A DNA stretch of 64,000 bases from Streptomyces sp. NBC_00289 (GTDB lineage: Bacteria; Actinomycetota; Actinomycetes; Streptomycetales; Streptomycetaceae): positions 8,804,001-8,868,000 of the forward strand of contig NZ_CP108046.1 of assembly GCF_041435115.1 (NCBI RefSeq), in the 5' to 3' direction. Below the pieces are notes generated by a model. The model made no database searches. It was given only the letters and a program-made list of their open reading frames with translations, and was not told the DNA's origin. Positions 38,173-48,632 of the stretch are shown piece by piece. Both the position numbers and the translations under genes were made by a program. Position 1 is the first letter of the stretch. Every line of letters starts with the position of its first letter.

Positions 38173-38837
38173 GCGGGTTCCCGGCGCCCCTGCGGACACC
38201 CGGCCCGAGGCCGGGTGTCTCCGGCCTTCGCAGGTTCCTCGCCGAGCGCCCGCCCGCGCAGGAGCGGTGCGAACTGTGCGCGGTGACGGTGGCCGAGTCG
38301 GACCACCGTCACCTCGTCGACGTCGAGCAACGCGCCCTCGTCTGCGCCTGCGTGCCGTGCGCACTGCTCATGCAACAGCCGGGTGCCGCGGCGGGCCGCT
38401 TCCGCGCGGTCCCCGCCCGCTACCTCACAGACCCCGGCCATCACCTCGACGACCGTGCGTGGGAGGCGCTGCAGATCCCGGTCGGCGTCGCCTTCTTCTT
38501 CCACAACGCGGCGCTCGACCGCCTGGTCGCCCTCTACCCGAGCCCCGCCGGAGCCACCGAGAGCGAACTCGAACCCGCCACCTGGACCGAGGTCCTCGGC
38601 GGCAGCCGGCTGACCGCGCTGCTGGAGTCCGACGTGGAGGCGCTGCTGCTGCGCCGCACCGACGGCCGCTGCGAGTGCTACCTGGTGCCGATCGACATCT
38701 GCTACGAACTGGTGGGCCGTATGCGCCTGTTGTGGCAGGGCTTCGACGGCGGCGCCGAGGCCCGCGCCGCCCTCGACGCGTTCTTCGAGAACGTCGTGCG
38801 ACAGGCCAGGCCCGTCCGCGAGACGGGAGCGCCGTGA
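38169..38837 (+). CDS. hydrogenase-associated protein, DUF5947-like
   Basis: A 222-residue soluble protein without recognised catalytic motifs. A Cys pair CELC (Cys34, Cys37) and a Cys cluster CACVPC (Cys59, Cys61, Cys64) suggest a metal site in the first 70 residues. Further blocks are IPVGVAFFFHNAALDRLVALYPSP and CECYLVPIDICYELVGRMRLLWQGFDGG. I associate it with DUF5947, a family found in actinobacterial hydrogenase loci; the name is from memory. ATGA overlap upstream and GTGA overlap downstream place it in the translationally coupled accessory block. Confidence 0.8.
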   Translation: MSGFPAPLRTPGPRPGVSGLRRFLAERPPAQERCELCAVTVAESDHRHLVDVEQRALVCACVPCALLMQQPGAAAGRFRAVPARYLTDPGHHLDDRAWEALQIPVGVAFFFHNAALDRLVALYPSPAGATESELEPATWTEVLGGSRLTALLESDVEALLLRRTDGRCECYLVPIDICYELVGRMRLLWQGFDGGAEARAALDAFFENVVRQARPVRETGAP

Positions 38838-39544
38838 CGGAGTTCTCCTTCGCGTGCACCGGCGTGCGCGCCGACCGCTACGCCGCCGGTCCGACCCTCG
38901 TCTTCCGGCTTCGGGTCACGGCGGCCGGCGGCGCCCGCGTGCACGCTCTCGCGCTGCGCTGCCAGATCCGGATCGAACCCGCCCGCCGCGGCTACGAGGC
39001 CGCCGAGGCCGACGGCCTGGCGGACCTCTTCGGCGAGCGCTCACGCTGGGGCAGCACCCTCCAGCCGGTGCAGTTCGCCCAGGTGCCCCTGATGGTCCCC
39101 GGCTTCGCCGGAGAGACCGAGGTCGACCTCGTCGTGCCCTGCACCTACGACATGGACATCGCCGCCACCCGCTACCTGGCCGCGCTCGAGGGCGGGGAGG
39201 TTCCCCTGCTGCTGCTCTTCTCCGGTACGGCGTTCACCGGAGCGGGCGGTTTCCAGGTCGAGCCGATCCCCTGGGACCGCGAGGCCGCCTTCCGGATGCC
39301 GGTCCCGGTGTGGCGGGAGATGGTCGAGCAGCACTTCCCCGGGTGCGGCTGGATCCGACTGCCCCGCGACACCATGGACGCCCTTCTCGCCTACCGCTCG
39401 CGGCGCGCGCTGCCCTCCTGGGAGGCCACCCTGCGGGCCCTGCTCGACGACAGCGGTGCCGCCGACCCGCCCGGGACGGACCCGTTCCTCGCACTCACCG
39501 GCACCGGCACGAGCACCACCCCCGTCGGAAGGACCGAGCCGTGA
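38834..39544 (+). CDS. hydrogenase-associated protein, DUF6084-like
   Basis: A 236-residue protein rich in predicted beta strands (FSFACTGVRADRYAAGPTLVFRLRV, ALRCQIRIEPARRGYE, VDLVVPCTYDMDIAATRYLAAL), with a helical end (DTMDALLAYRSRRALPSWEATLRALL). No metal motif is evident. It resembles what I recall as DUF6084, again co-occurring with group 1h hydrogenases. The GTG start overlaps the previous stop by GTGA and its own stop overlaps the next GTG in the same way. Function unknown; a structural or assembly factor is the natural guess. Confidence 0.78.
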   Translation: MTEFSFACTGVRADRYAAGPTLVFRLRVTAAGGARVHALALRCQIRIEPARRGYEAAEADGLADLFGERSRWGSTLQPVQFAQVPLMVPGFAGETEVDLVVPCTYDMDIAATRYLAALEGGEVPLLLLFSGTAFTGAGGFQVEPIPWDREAAFRMPVPVWREMVEQHFPGCGWIRLPRDTMDALLAYRSRRALPSWEATLRALLDDSGAADPPGTDPFLALTGTGTSTTPVGRTEP

Positions 39545-40977
39545 CCGTGACCGCGTTCGCCCCCGAGACGGAGGCACGGTTCGACCTCGCCCGGCAGGTG
39601 GCGGACGCCGTCCTGTTCGAGGGCTACGTGCTCTACCCCTACCGGGCCTCGGCGGCCAAGAACCGGCTGCGCTGGCAGTTCGGGGTGCTCGTGCCGCCGG
39701 CCTGGGGCGCCGAGTGCGAGGAGCACGACTTCCAGCACACCGAGTGTCTGATGGAGCCGAAGGCCGGCGCGACCCTCTCCGTCGAGCTGCGCTTCCTGCA
39801 CGCCCGGCGGCGGACCGTGGAGCGGGTCCGCCCCGACGGCGGCTTCGAGACGGTGCGCGAACTCCAGCTGGACGACCGGGTGCTGGTGCCCTGGGACGAG
39901 GGCGCCGAGGAGCGGGTCGAGGTCGTCGCGGCCGTGGACGACCTGCTGGGGGACGGCATCACCGTCCCCTTCGGACGTCCCGCGCGGGAGGACGTCGCCC
40001 CGGTGCTGGACGCGGCCGGCCGGACCGTCGGCCGTACGGTACGGCGCTCCGAGGAGATCAGCGGCGCGGTGCGGCTGTCCGCCCGCGAGATCGACGGCCC
40101 CTACCGGGCCCTGCGGCTGACCGCCGTGGTCGAGAACACCACCCCGTGGACGCCCCCCGAGGGCCACGGCGCCGACCGGGACGCGGCGCTGCCGTACTCC
40201 CTGGTGGCCTCGCACCTCCTCATGGCACTCAGCGCCGGGTCGTTCCTGTCGATGACCGATCCGCCCGAGTGGGCCAAGGGCGCCGTCGCCACCTGCCGCA
40301 ACCTGCACACCTGGCCCGTCCTCGCCGGTGAACCCGGCCGCGGGGACCTCGTGCTGTCCTCGCCGATCATCCTGGAGGACCACCCGGCCATCGCACCGGA
40401 GAGCCCCGGCGCGCTCTACGACTCCCTCGAGATCGACGAGATCCTCGCACTGCGGACCGCCGCCCTCACCGACCAGGAGAAGCGCGAGGCCCGCGGCACC
40501 GACGAGCGGGCGGCCGCGGTGATCGACCTCGCGGACTCGATGCCCGCGGAGGTGCTGGAGCGGCTGCACGGGGCGGTACGGAGCCTGCGTGAGGTGACCG
40601 GCGGGGCGAGCACCGCCGAACCGGCCGCCGAAGGGTTCCCCGACGAGCACGGAGTGCCCCGCCCGGACACCCCGTGGTGGGACCCGGCGAGCGAGGCCGG
40701 CTTCGACCCCGCACAGGACCGCGTCGTCGTGGACGGCCGTTCGCTGGGCGCGGGCAGTCGAGTGCTGCTGCGACCGGGCCTGCGGCGCTCCGACGCGCAG
40801 GACCTGTTCCTGCAGGGCCGCAGCGCGAAGGTCGAGGCGGTACTGCACGACGTGGACGGCGGGGTGCACCTCGCCGTCACGGTCGAGGGCGACCCGGGCG
40901 CCGACATCCGCCGGGAGCAGGGCCGCTTCCTGTACTTCCAGCCGGACGAGGTCACACCACTGGAGGACGAGGCGTGA
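39541..40977 (+). CDS. hydrogenase-associated protein of unknown function with CxxHxxxHxxC motif
   Basis: A 478-residue soluble protein with no recognised domain. An early segment reads CEEHDFQHTEC (Cys59, His62, His66, Cys69), a compact potential metal site. Other conserved-looking regions are FEGYVLYPYRASAAKNRLRWQFGVL, YSLVASHLLMALSAGSFLSMTDPPEW and the C-terminal GSRVLLRPGLRRSDAQDLFLQGRSAKVEAVLHD. Its size and central place in the coupled operon argue for an essential role with the hydrogenase, perhaps assembly or the electron-acceptor link. It overlaps its neighbours by GTGA on both sides. Confidence 0.8.
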   Translation: MTVTAFAPETEARFDLARQVADAVLFEGYVLYPYRASAAKNRLRWQFGVLVPPAWGAECEEHDFQHTECLMEPKAGATLSVELRFLHARRRTVERVRPDGGFETVRELQLDDRVLVPWDEGAEERVEVVAAVDDLLGDGITVPFGRPAREDVAPVLDAAGRTVGRTVRRSEEISGAVRLSAREIDGPYRALRLTAVVENTTPWTPPEGHGADRDAALPYSLVASHLLMALSAGSFLSMTDPPEWAKGAVATCRNLHTWPVLAGEPGRGDLVLSSPIILEDHPAIAPESPGALYDSLEIDEILALRTAALTDQEKREARGTDERAAAVIDLADSMPAEVLERLHGAVRSLREVTGGASTAEPAAEGFPDEHGVPRPDTPWWDPASEAGFDPAQDRVVVDGRSLGAGSRVLLRPGLRRSDAQDLFLQGRSAKVEAVLHDVDGGVHLAVTVEGDPGADIRREQGRFLYFQPDEVTPLEDEA

Positions 40978-41525
40978 ACCGGCCCCCGGAAACAGCCCCG
41001 AGAACCCTCGTCGCCGGCATCGGCAACATCTTCCTCGGGGACGACGGCTTCGGCGTGGAGACCGTGCGCGGCCTCGTCGAACGGCAACTGCCCGAGCACG
41101 TCGAGGTCGTGGACATCGGCGTGCGGGGGGTGCATCTCGCGTACCAGCTCCTCGACGGTTACGACACCCTCGTCCTCGTGGACGCCACGGCACGCGGCCG
41201 GCGCCCCGGCACGCTGTACGTGATCGAGCACGACAGCCCCGGCACGGACGCGGCCGACAGCGGGCCCGCGCTCGACGGGCACGGGATGACCCCCGACACC
41301 GTCCTGGCGTTGCTGGACACGCTCTGTGCCGGGACCGGCGGGCAGCCGCCGCGGCGCACGCTGATCGTCGGCTGCGAACCGGCCTCGCTGGAGGAGGGCA
41401 TCGGGCTCAGCCGGCCGGTGTCCGAGGCCGTACCGCGGGCCGTTCGGCTGATCGAGGAGTTGCTGTCGGACGGCGGGTCGGCGGGCGCCGGTTCACCGGC
41501 CGCTGTCGGCGAGGCCTCCCCATGA
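40974..41525 (+). CDS. hydrogenase maturation endopeptidase (HyaD/HupD family)
   Basis: A 183-residue Ni-dependent peptidase that trims the large-subunit C-terminus after nickel insertion. The N-terminal GIGNIFLGDDGFGVE (Gly15-Glu29) contains the acidic Ni-sensing position. VVDIGVRG supplies the second Asp, and the third ligand is a His in the DGHGMTP region. The likely substrate is the 23-residue tail of HhyL. The GTG start overlaps the upstream stop (GTGA). The C-terminal 20 residues are Ala/Gly/Ser-rich. Confidence 0.92.
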   Translation: MNRPPETAPRTLVAGIGNIFLGDDGFGVETVRGLVERQLPEHVEVVDIGVRGVHLAYQLLDGYDTLVLVDATARGRRPGTLYVIEHDSPGTDAADSGPALDGHGMTPDTVLALLDTLCAGTGGQPPRRTLIVGCEPASLEEGIGLSRPVSEAVPRAVRLIEELLSDGGSAGAGSPAAVGEASP

Positions 41526-41527
41526 GA

Positions 41528-41590
41528 CCAGTGAGACGAGTGAGATCAGTGAGACAGGTGAAACCAGTGAGCCGAGTGAAGCACGTGAGG
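41528..41590 (+). repeat. 9-bp tandem repeat (GTGA ladder), seven units
   Basis: Seven consecutive 9-bp units of form NNNGTGANN run from just after the endopeptidase stop to the ribosome site of the small protein. Each unit carries a GTG overlapping a TGA, in one constant frame, so the array offers repeated re-initiation signals between the two genes. Confidence 0.85.
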
Positions 41591-41599
41591 AGACACGGG

Positions 41600-41704
41600 A
41601 TGAAGAAGACGATCGTGAGCGGCGCGGCCCTCGTCGCCGCGGCGGCCCTTGCCGCGCAGCTCCTTCCCGACATCAGGCGCTACCTGCGGATCCGCAGGAT
41701 GTGA
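41600..41704 (+). CDS. 34-residue membrane-type small protein (DUF6893-like)
   Basis: Starting at ATG 41600, with GAGGAGA 7-8 bases upstream, the product is MKKTIVSGAALVAAAALAAQ continuing to LLPDIRRYLRIRRM: one short hydrophobic segment followed by a basic tail. I recall such proteins as DUF6893 small proteins. An in-frame ATG at 41522, overlapping the endopeptidase stop, would add 26 residues rich in Arg/Val encoded by the 9-bp repeat. A role as a membrane tether or hydrogenase-associated peptide is speculative. Confidence 0.7.
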   Translation: MKKTIVSGAALVAAAALAAQLLPDIRRYLRIRRM

Positions 41705-41853
41705 ACGGGCTTGTCCCGCCCACGCCGTGAGATTGCGTCGAACGGCGTACGCGTCGGCGGGTGACGGCGTGCCGGGCCGTGCGGCCCGGACCGCTCACCT
41801 CTAATGGAACCCGCCGAGGCATGTGCGGGCCGGCCCTGGGAGGACTGAGACCG

Positions 41854-42249
41854 ATGCACGAGATGTCCGTGGCGCTCGCCGTGGTCGACCAGGTCGAGCA
41901 GGCCGCCGCGCAGGCCGGTGACGTCACGGCGGTGCGGTCGGTCCGGCTCCAGGTGGGTGAACTGGCCGGTGTCGTGGCCGACTCCCTCTCCTTCTGTTTC
42001 GAACTGGCCTGCGCCGGAACCGTGCTGGAAGGCGCCGAACTGGTCACCGAAGCGGTACCGGGGCGGGCCCGCTGCACGGACTGCGCACACGAATGGGCCG
42101 TCGGCATGCCGCCCCGGCTGGGCTGCCCTGAGTGCGGCGGGACGAGCACCGACCTGCTCGCGGGCCGGGAACTGCAGATCGTCAGCGTGCACTGGGAGGA
42201 CGGCCGGCCGCACGCGCAAACCCGCGAACCGATCTCCGAGGAGCGCTGA
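41854..42249 (+). CDS. hypA: HypA, nickel metallochaperone
   Basis: A 131-residue HypA that delivers nickel to the large subunit with HypB. The N-terminal Met-His-Glu provides the Ni site and Cys74, Cys77, Cys91 and Cys94 (CTDC, CPEC) the structural zinc. GGGAGGAC precedes ATG 41854. A 149-base gap after the small protein could hold a separate hyp promoter. It ends 3 bases before hypB. Confidence 0.95.
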   Translation: MHEMSVALAVVDQVEQAAAQAGDVTAVRSVRLQVGELAGVVADSLSFCFELACAGTVLEGAELVTEAVPGRARCTDCAHEWAVGMPPRLGCPECGGTSTDLLAGRELQIVSVHWEDGRPHAQTREPISEER

Positions 42250-42252
42250 ACC

Positions 42253-43058
42253 ATGTGCCGTGTCGTCGACCTGCAACAGGCCGTGCTCGCCAAGAACGAC
42301 GCGACGGCGCACACCCTGCGCGCCGACCTGGCGGCCCGGGGCACCACGATCGTCAACCTGTTGTCGAGCCCCGGCAGCGGGAAGACCGCGCTGCTGGAAC
42401 GCGAGCTGCTGCTGGCACGGGAGCGGTCGGTGCCCGTCGCGGGACTCACCGCCGACCTCGCCACCGAGAACGACGCCACGCGCCTGGCCCGGTCGGGCGT
42501 CCCGGTCAAGCAGGTCCTCACCGACGGGCTGTGCCATCTCGAGGCCGGAATGCTCGGCGGACACCTCGACGGCTGGCTGCCCGACGACACCCGGCTGCTG
42601 TTCGTCGAGAACGTCGGCAACCTGGTCTGCCCGGCCTCCTACGACCTGGGGGAGACCCTGAGAGTCGTCCTCGCCTCCGTGACCGAGGGCGAGGACAAGC
42701 CGCTGAAGTACCCCACCGCGTTCGGCCTCGCCCACCTGGTCGTCGTCACCAAGACCGACATCGCCGAAGCCGTCGAGTTCGACGAGACCGCCTTCCGCGC
42801 CAACGTCGAGCGGATCAACCCGGGGGTCGAGATCCTGCTGACGTCGGCACGCCGGGGCCGCGCGATCGGTGAGCTGCTCGACAGGGCACTGGCGGCGGCG
42901 GACGGCGCGCCCCTGCACACCCCCGTCATGGCCCGTCGACCGGACGGCCCGGGACACGGGCACGCGCACGCGCACGGCCACGACGAGGCGGTCGCCCACC
43001 ACCACGGCGACGGGCAGGTCCACACACACGGCGCCGGTGCCATGGCGCGGAACCGCTC

Positions 43059-43062
<4 letters not shown>
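42253..43062 (+). CDS. hypB: HypB, GTPase for nickel insertion, with C-terminal His-rich tail
   Basis: A 269-residue SIMIBI GTPase. The P-loop SSPGSGKT lies at 38-45; the switch region LTADLATENDA, the FVENVGNLVCP metal region and the VVVTKTD base-recognition motif follow. Ten His residues cluster at about residues 233-258 (GHGHAHAHGHDEAVAHHH) at the C-terminus, whereas the Ni-storing His stretch of many HypB proteins is N-terminal. GAGGAG precedes ATG 42253. It overlaps hypF by GTGA. Confidence 0.95.
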
Positions 43063-45470
<2,408 letters not shown>

Positions 45471-45520
45471 CTGTCCCGGCAGCACCGGGCAACGCGCGAC
45501 TCACACGAAAGGAGAGGCAC

Positions 45521-45847
45521 ATGTGCCTGGCGGTACCCGGCAAAGTGCTGGACATCGAGGAACGTGACGGCACCCGAATGGCCACCGTCGATTTCGGCGG
45601 CGTGGTCAAGGAGGTGTGCCTGGAGTACCTGCCCGACCTCCAGGTCGGCGAGTACGCCATCGTGCACGTCGGGTTCGCCCTGCAACGCCTGGACGAGGAG
45701 TCGGCGAAGCAGACACTCGAACTCTTCGCCGAAATCGGCCTGCTGCAGGAGGAGTTCGGCGACGCCTGGGACATGGCCGCCGAAGCGGGCGGAGGCGGGA
45801 CGCTCCCGCTCGCGGGCGAGGACGTCGTCGAGGAGGTGCGCAAGTGA
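45521..45847 (+). CDS. hypC: HypC, hydrogenase assembly chaperone
   Basis: A 108-residue HypC beginning [17 protein letters not shown]. Cys2 binds the Fe(CN)2CO unit and shuttles it between HypD and the large subunit. It is longer than typical HypC (75-95 residues) because of a Gly/Glu-rich tail. GGAGAGG precedes ATG 45521. The stop overlaps the GTG of hypD, so HypC and HypD, which form a complex, are co-translated. Confidence 0.95.
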   Translation: MCLAVPGKVLDIEERDGTRMATVDFGGVVKEVCLEYLPDLQVGEYAIVHVGFALQRLDEESAKQTLELFAEIGLLQEEFGDAWDMAAEAGGGGTLPLAGEDVVEEVRK

Positions 45848-46968
45848 AGTACATCGACGAGTTCCAGGACCCCGAGCTGGCCCGCCGGCTCCTCGACGAC
45901 ATCCACGCCACGGTGACCAGGCCCTGGGCCCTGATGGAGGTCTGCGGAGGGCAGACGCACAGCATCATCCGCCACGGGATCGACCAACTGCTGCCCAAGG
46001 AGGTCGAGCTGATCCACGGGCCGGGCTGTCCCGTGTGCGTGACCCCGCTGGAGGTCATCGACAAGGCCCTGGAGATCGCCTCCCGGCCGGGCGTGATCTT
46101 CTGCTCCTTCGGCGACATGCTGCGGGTGCCCGGTACCGGCCGGGACCTGTTCCAGGTCCGGAGCGAGGGCGGCGACGTGCGCGTCGTCTACTCGCCGCTC
46201 GACGCCCTGCGCATCGCGCAGCAGAACCCGGACCGCGAGGTGGTGTTCTTCGGCATCGGCTTCGAGACCACCGCGCCGCCCAACGCCATGACGGTCCATC
46301 AGGCCCGCAGGCTGGGCGTCACGAACTTCAGCATGCTGGTGTCGCATGTGCGCGTACCACCCGCCATCGAGGCCATCATGAGCTCGCCGAGCTGCCGTGT
46401 GCAGGGCTTCCTCGCGGCCGGGCACGTGTGCAGCGTGATGGGCGTGGGGGAGTACCCGGAACTGGCCGAACGCTTCCGGGTGCCCATCGTCGTGACCGGA
46501 TTCGAGCCACTGGATATCCTCGAAGGCGTGCGCCGCGCCGTCCGCCAGCTGGAGCGCGGCGAGCACACCGTCGACAACGCCTACGCCCGCGCCGTCCGCC
46601 CGGAGGGCAACCCGGCCGCCCGGGCGATGCTGGAGGACGTCTTCGAGGTCACCGACCGTGCCTGGCGCGGCATCGGAGTGATCCCCGACAGCGGCTGGCG
46701 GCTGGCCCCGAAGTACCGCGACCACGACGCGGAACACCGCTTCTCGGTCGAAGGCATCCAGACCCGTGAACCGGCCGAGTGCCGCAGCGGCGAGGTCCTG
46801 CAGGGGCTCCTCAAGCCGCACGAGTGCGAGGCCTTCGGCACGCTCTGCACACCCCGCAACCCCCTCGGAGCCACCATGGTCTCCAGCGAGGGCGCCTGCG
46901 CCGCGTACTACCTCTACCGGCGACTGGACATCACCAACGCGGCCCGGGAGGCGACCCCCGTTGTCTGA
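45844..46968 (+). CDS. hypD: HypD, Fe-S scaffold for Fe(CN)2CO assembly
   Basis: A 374-residue HypD. The catalytic motif [21 protein letters not shown] and [11 protein letters not shown] are all present, and C-terminal Cys residues ([25 protein letters not shown]) bind the [4Fe-4S] cluster. It assembles the Fe(CN)2CO group with HypC and HypE. GTG 45844 overlaps the hypC stop. Confidence 0.95.
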   Translation: MKYIDEFQDPELARRLLDDIHATVTRPWALMEVCGGQTHSIIRHGIDQLLPKEVELIHGPGCPVCVTPLEVIDKALEIASRPGVIFCSFGDMLRVPGTGRDLFQVRSEGGDVRVVYSPLDALRIAQQNPDREVVFFGIGFETTAPPNAMTVHQARRLGVTNFSMLVSHVRVPPAIEAIMSSPSCRVQGFLAAGHVCSVMGVGEYPELAERFRVPIVVTGFEPLDILEGVRRAVRQLERGEHTVDNAYARAVRPEGNPAARAMLEDVFEVTDRAWRGIGVIPDSGWRLAPKYRDHDAEHRFSVEGIQTREPAECRSGEVLQGLLKPHECEAFGTLCTPRNPLGATMVSSEGACAAYYLYRRLDITNAAREATPVV

Positions 46969-48040
46969 CACCACCGATCTCCGCGGGCCGGCGCTCGACG
47001 TCGAGGCCTGGACCTGTCCCGCTCCGCTGCGCGACCGGCCCCGTGTGGTCATGGGCCACGGCGGCGGCGGGGCGCTGTCCGCCGAACTGGTGCAGCAGAT
47101 CTTCGCGCCCGCCTTCGGGGGAGAGGTGCTCGCCCAGATGGGTGATGCCGCCGCTCTCACCCTGGGCGGTGCCCGGCTGGCGTTCTCCACCGACTCGTTC
47201 GTGGTACGGCCGTTGTTCTTCCCCGGTGGCAGCATCGGCGACCTCGCCGTCAACGGCACCGTCAACGACCTCGCCATGAGCGGCGCCCGGGCCGCCTACC
47301 TGTCCTGCGGATTCATCCTGGAGGAGGGCGTCGAACTGGACGTCGTCTCCCGGGTGGCCGAGGCGCTGGGTGCGGCGGCGCGCACCGCGGGCGTCGAGGT
47401 GGCGACCGGCGACACCAAGGTGGTGGAGGCCGGACACGGCGACGGGATCTTCATCAACACGGCCGGCATCGGCCTCATCCCCCCGGGCGTCGATCTGCGC
47501 CCGGGCCGGGTGGTCGCCGGCGACGTGGTGATCGTCAGCGGTGCCATCGGCGTCCACGGTGTGGCGATCATGAGCGTGCGCGAGGGTCTGGAATTCGGTG
47601 TGGAGATCGAGAGCGACTGCGCGGCGCTCGGCGGCCTGGTCGACGCCATGCTCGCCGTCACCCCGGATCTGCACGTGCTGCGTGACCCCACGCGGGGCGG
47701 GCTGGCCGCCGCGCTGAACGAGATCGCGGCGGCCTCCGGCGCGGGGGTGGTCGTCCGGGAGCGCGACGTGCCCGTCCCGGCGGCCGTGGCCAATGCCTGC
47801 GCCATCCTGGGTCTGGACCCCATGTACGTCGCCAACGAGGGCAAGCTGGTGGCCTTCGTGCCGCGTGAGCACGCCGACGCGGTGCTCGAGGCGATGCGCG
47901 CACATCCGCTGGGAGCGGACTCCGTGATCATCGGGGAGGCCGTCGCGGAACACCCCGGCCTGGTGGTGGCCCGCACCGGGCTCGGGGGCACGCGGGTGGT
48001 GGACCTGCCGCTCGGCGAGCAGCTTCCGCGGATCTGCTGA
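46961..48040 (+). CDS. hypE: HypE, cyanide-ligand synthase
   Basis: A 359-residue AIR-synthase-like ATPase. It dehydrates the carbamoylated C-terminal Cys (Cys359 in LPRIC) to a thiocyanate that donates CN to iron. Motifs include [41 protein letters not shown] and [15 protein letters not shown]. The best start is TTG 46961, 9 bases after GGGAGG and overlapping hypD by 8 bases. It completes the hyp set and ends before a hairpin at 48050. Confidence 0.94.
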   Translation: MSDTTDLRGPALDVEAWTCPAPLRDRPRVVMGHGGGGALSAELVQQIFAPAFGGEVLAQMGDAAALTLGGARLAFSTDSFVVRPLFFPGGSIGDLAVNGTVNDLAMSGARAAYLSCGFILEEGVELDVVSRVAEALGAAARTAGVEVATGDTKVVEAGHGDGIFINTAGIGLIPPGVDLRPGRVVAGDVVIVSGAIGVHGVAIMSVREGLEFGVEIESDCAALGGLVDAMLAVTPDLHVLRDPTRGGLAAALNEIAAASGAGVVVRERDVPVPAAVANACAILGLDPMYVANEGKLVAFVPREHADAVLEAMRAHPLGADSVIIGEAVAEHPGLVVARTGLGGTRVVDLPLGEQLPRIC

Positions 48041-48049
48041 TCCCCGGCT

Positions 48050-48079
48050 CCGGCCGGCGGCTAGGAGCCGTCCGGCCGG
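48050..48079. terminator. bidirectional terminator candidate after hypE
   Basis: CCGGCCGGCGGCT (48050-48062) pairs with AGCCGTCCGGCCGG (48066-48079) with one bulged base and a 3-base loop. It lies 10 bases past the hypE stop and 37 before the convergent gene end at 48116, so it can end both transcripts. Confidence 0.6.
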
Positions 48080-48115
48080 AGGGGAGGTGCCGGGTGAACG
48101 TTGCCTGTTGCGGCA

Positions 48116-48502
48116 CTAGCCGGGTCGTTGCCCGGACGGCGGATCCTTGGGGTCCACGCCCGAGAACGCGGAAGCGTCCTTGCCGCCGGCCGGGCGCTGG
48201 GAACGCCCCCTGCGCTCGGTTTTCCCCATGCCCTCTTCGTCCTGCTCGGCGTACTCCTCACCGCGTGTGCTGGCGCTCTTGACCGTGTCGCCGGGCACGG
48301 CCTTCTTCTCCTGCGCGGACTTCTTCCGGCCCCGGCCGCTTTCGCCGGCGTGCTCCTCCGCGTGGAAGGAACGGTGGGCGCTCGGGTTGTCCTGCTGACG
48401 CGTCTCGTCCACGTCGGGCGACCAGCCGTGCTGTCCTTCGCCCTGGTGACGGCTCGGGCCTTTCCCGTGCGACGGCTCGGAGGGATGTGGTTTGTTCGGC
48501 AT
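48116..48502 (-). CDS. hydrophilic, probably disordered small protein
   Basis: A 128-residue protein very rich in Lys, Arg, Glu, Gly and Ser (SGRGRKKSAQEKKAVPGD, GEEYAEQDEEGMGKTERRGR), with no hydrophobic core, Cys or recognised domain. ATG 48502 starts MPNKPHPSEPSHGKG. It is convergent with hypE. I do not recognise its function; it is probably intrinsically disordered. Confidence 0.65.
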   Translation of the reverse strand: MPNKPHPSEPSHGKGPSRHQGEGQHGWSPDVDETRQQDNPSAHRSFHAEEHAGESGRGRKKSAQEKKAVPGDTVKSASTRGEEYAEQDEEGMGKTERRGRSQRPAGGKDASAFSGVDPKDPPSGQRPG

Positions 48503-48632
48503 GGACTGACCTGCCTGTTTCCGTTCCGTGGGAGACGCGGATGGCGCACCTCCGCTATGCGACCAATTGTCCCACTCTGATATCGGTGGGGCATGTGCGC
48601 CTGGGACATGTGGGTGGCGGACATGTGGGCCG

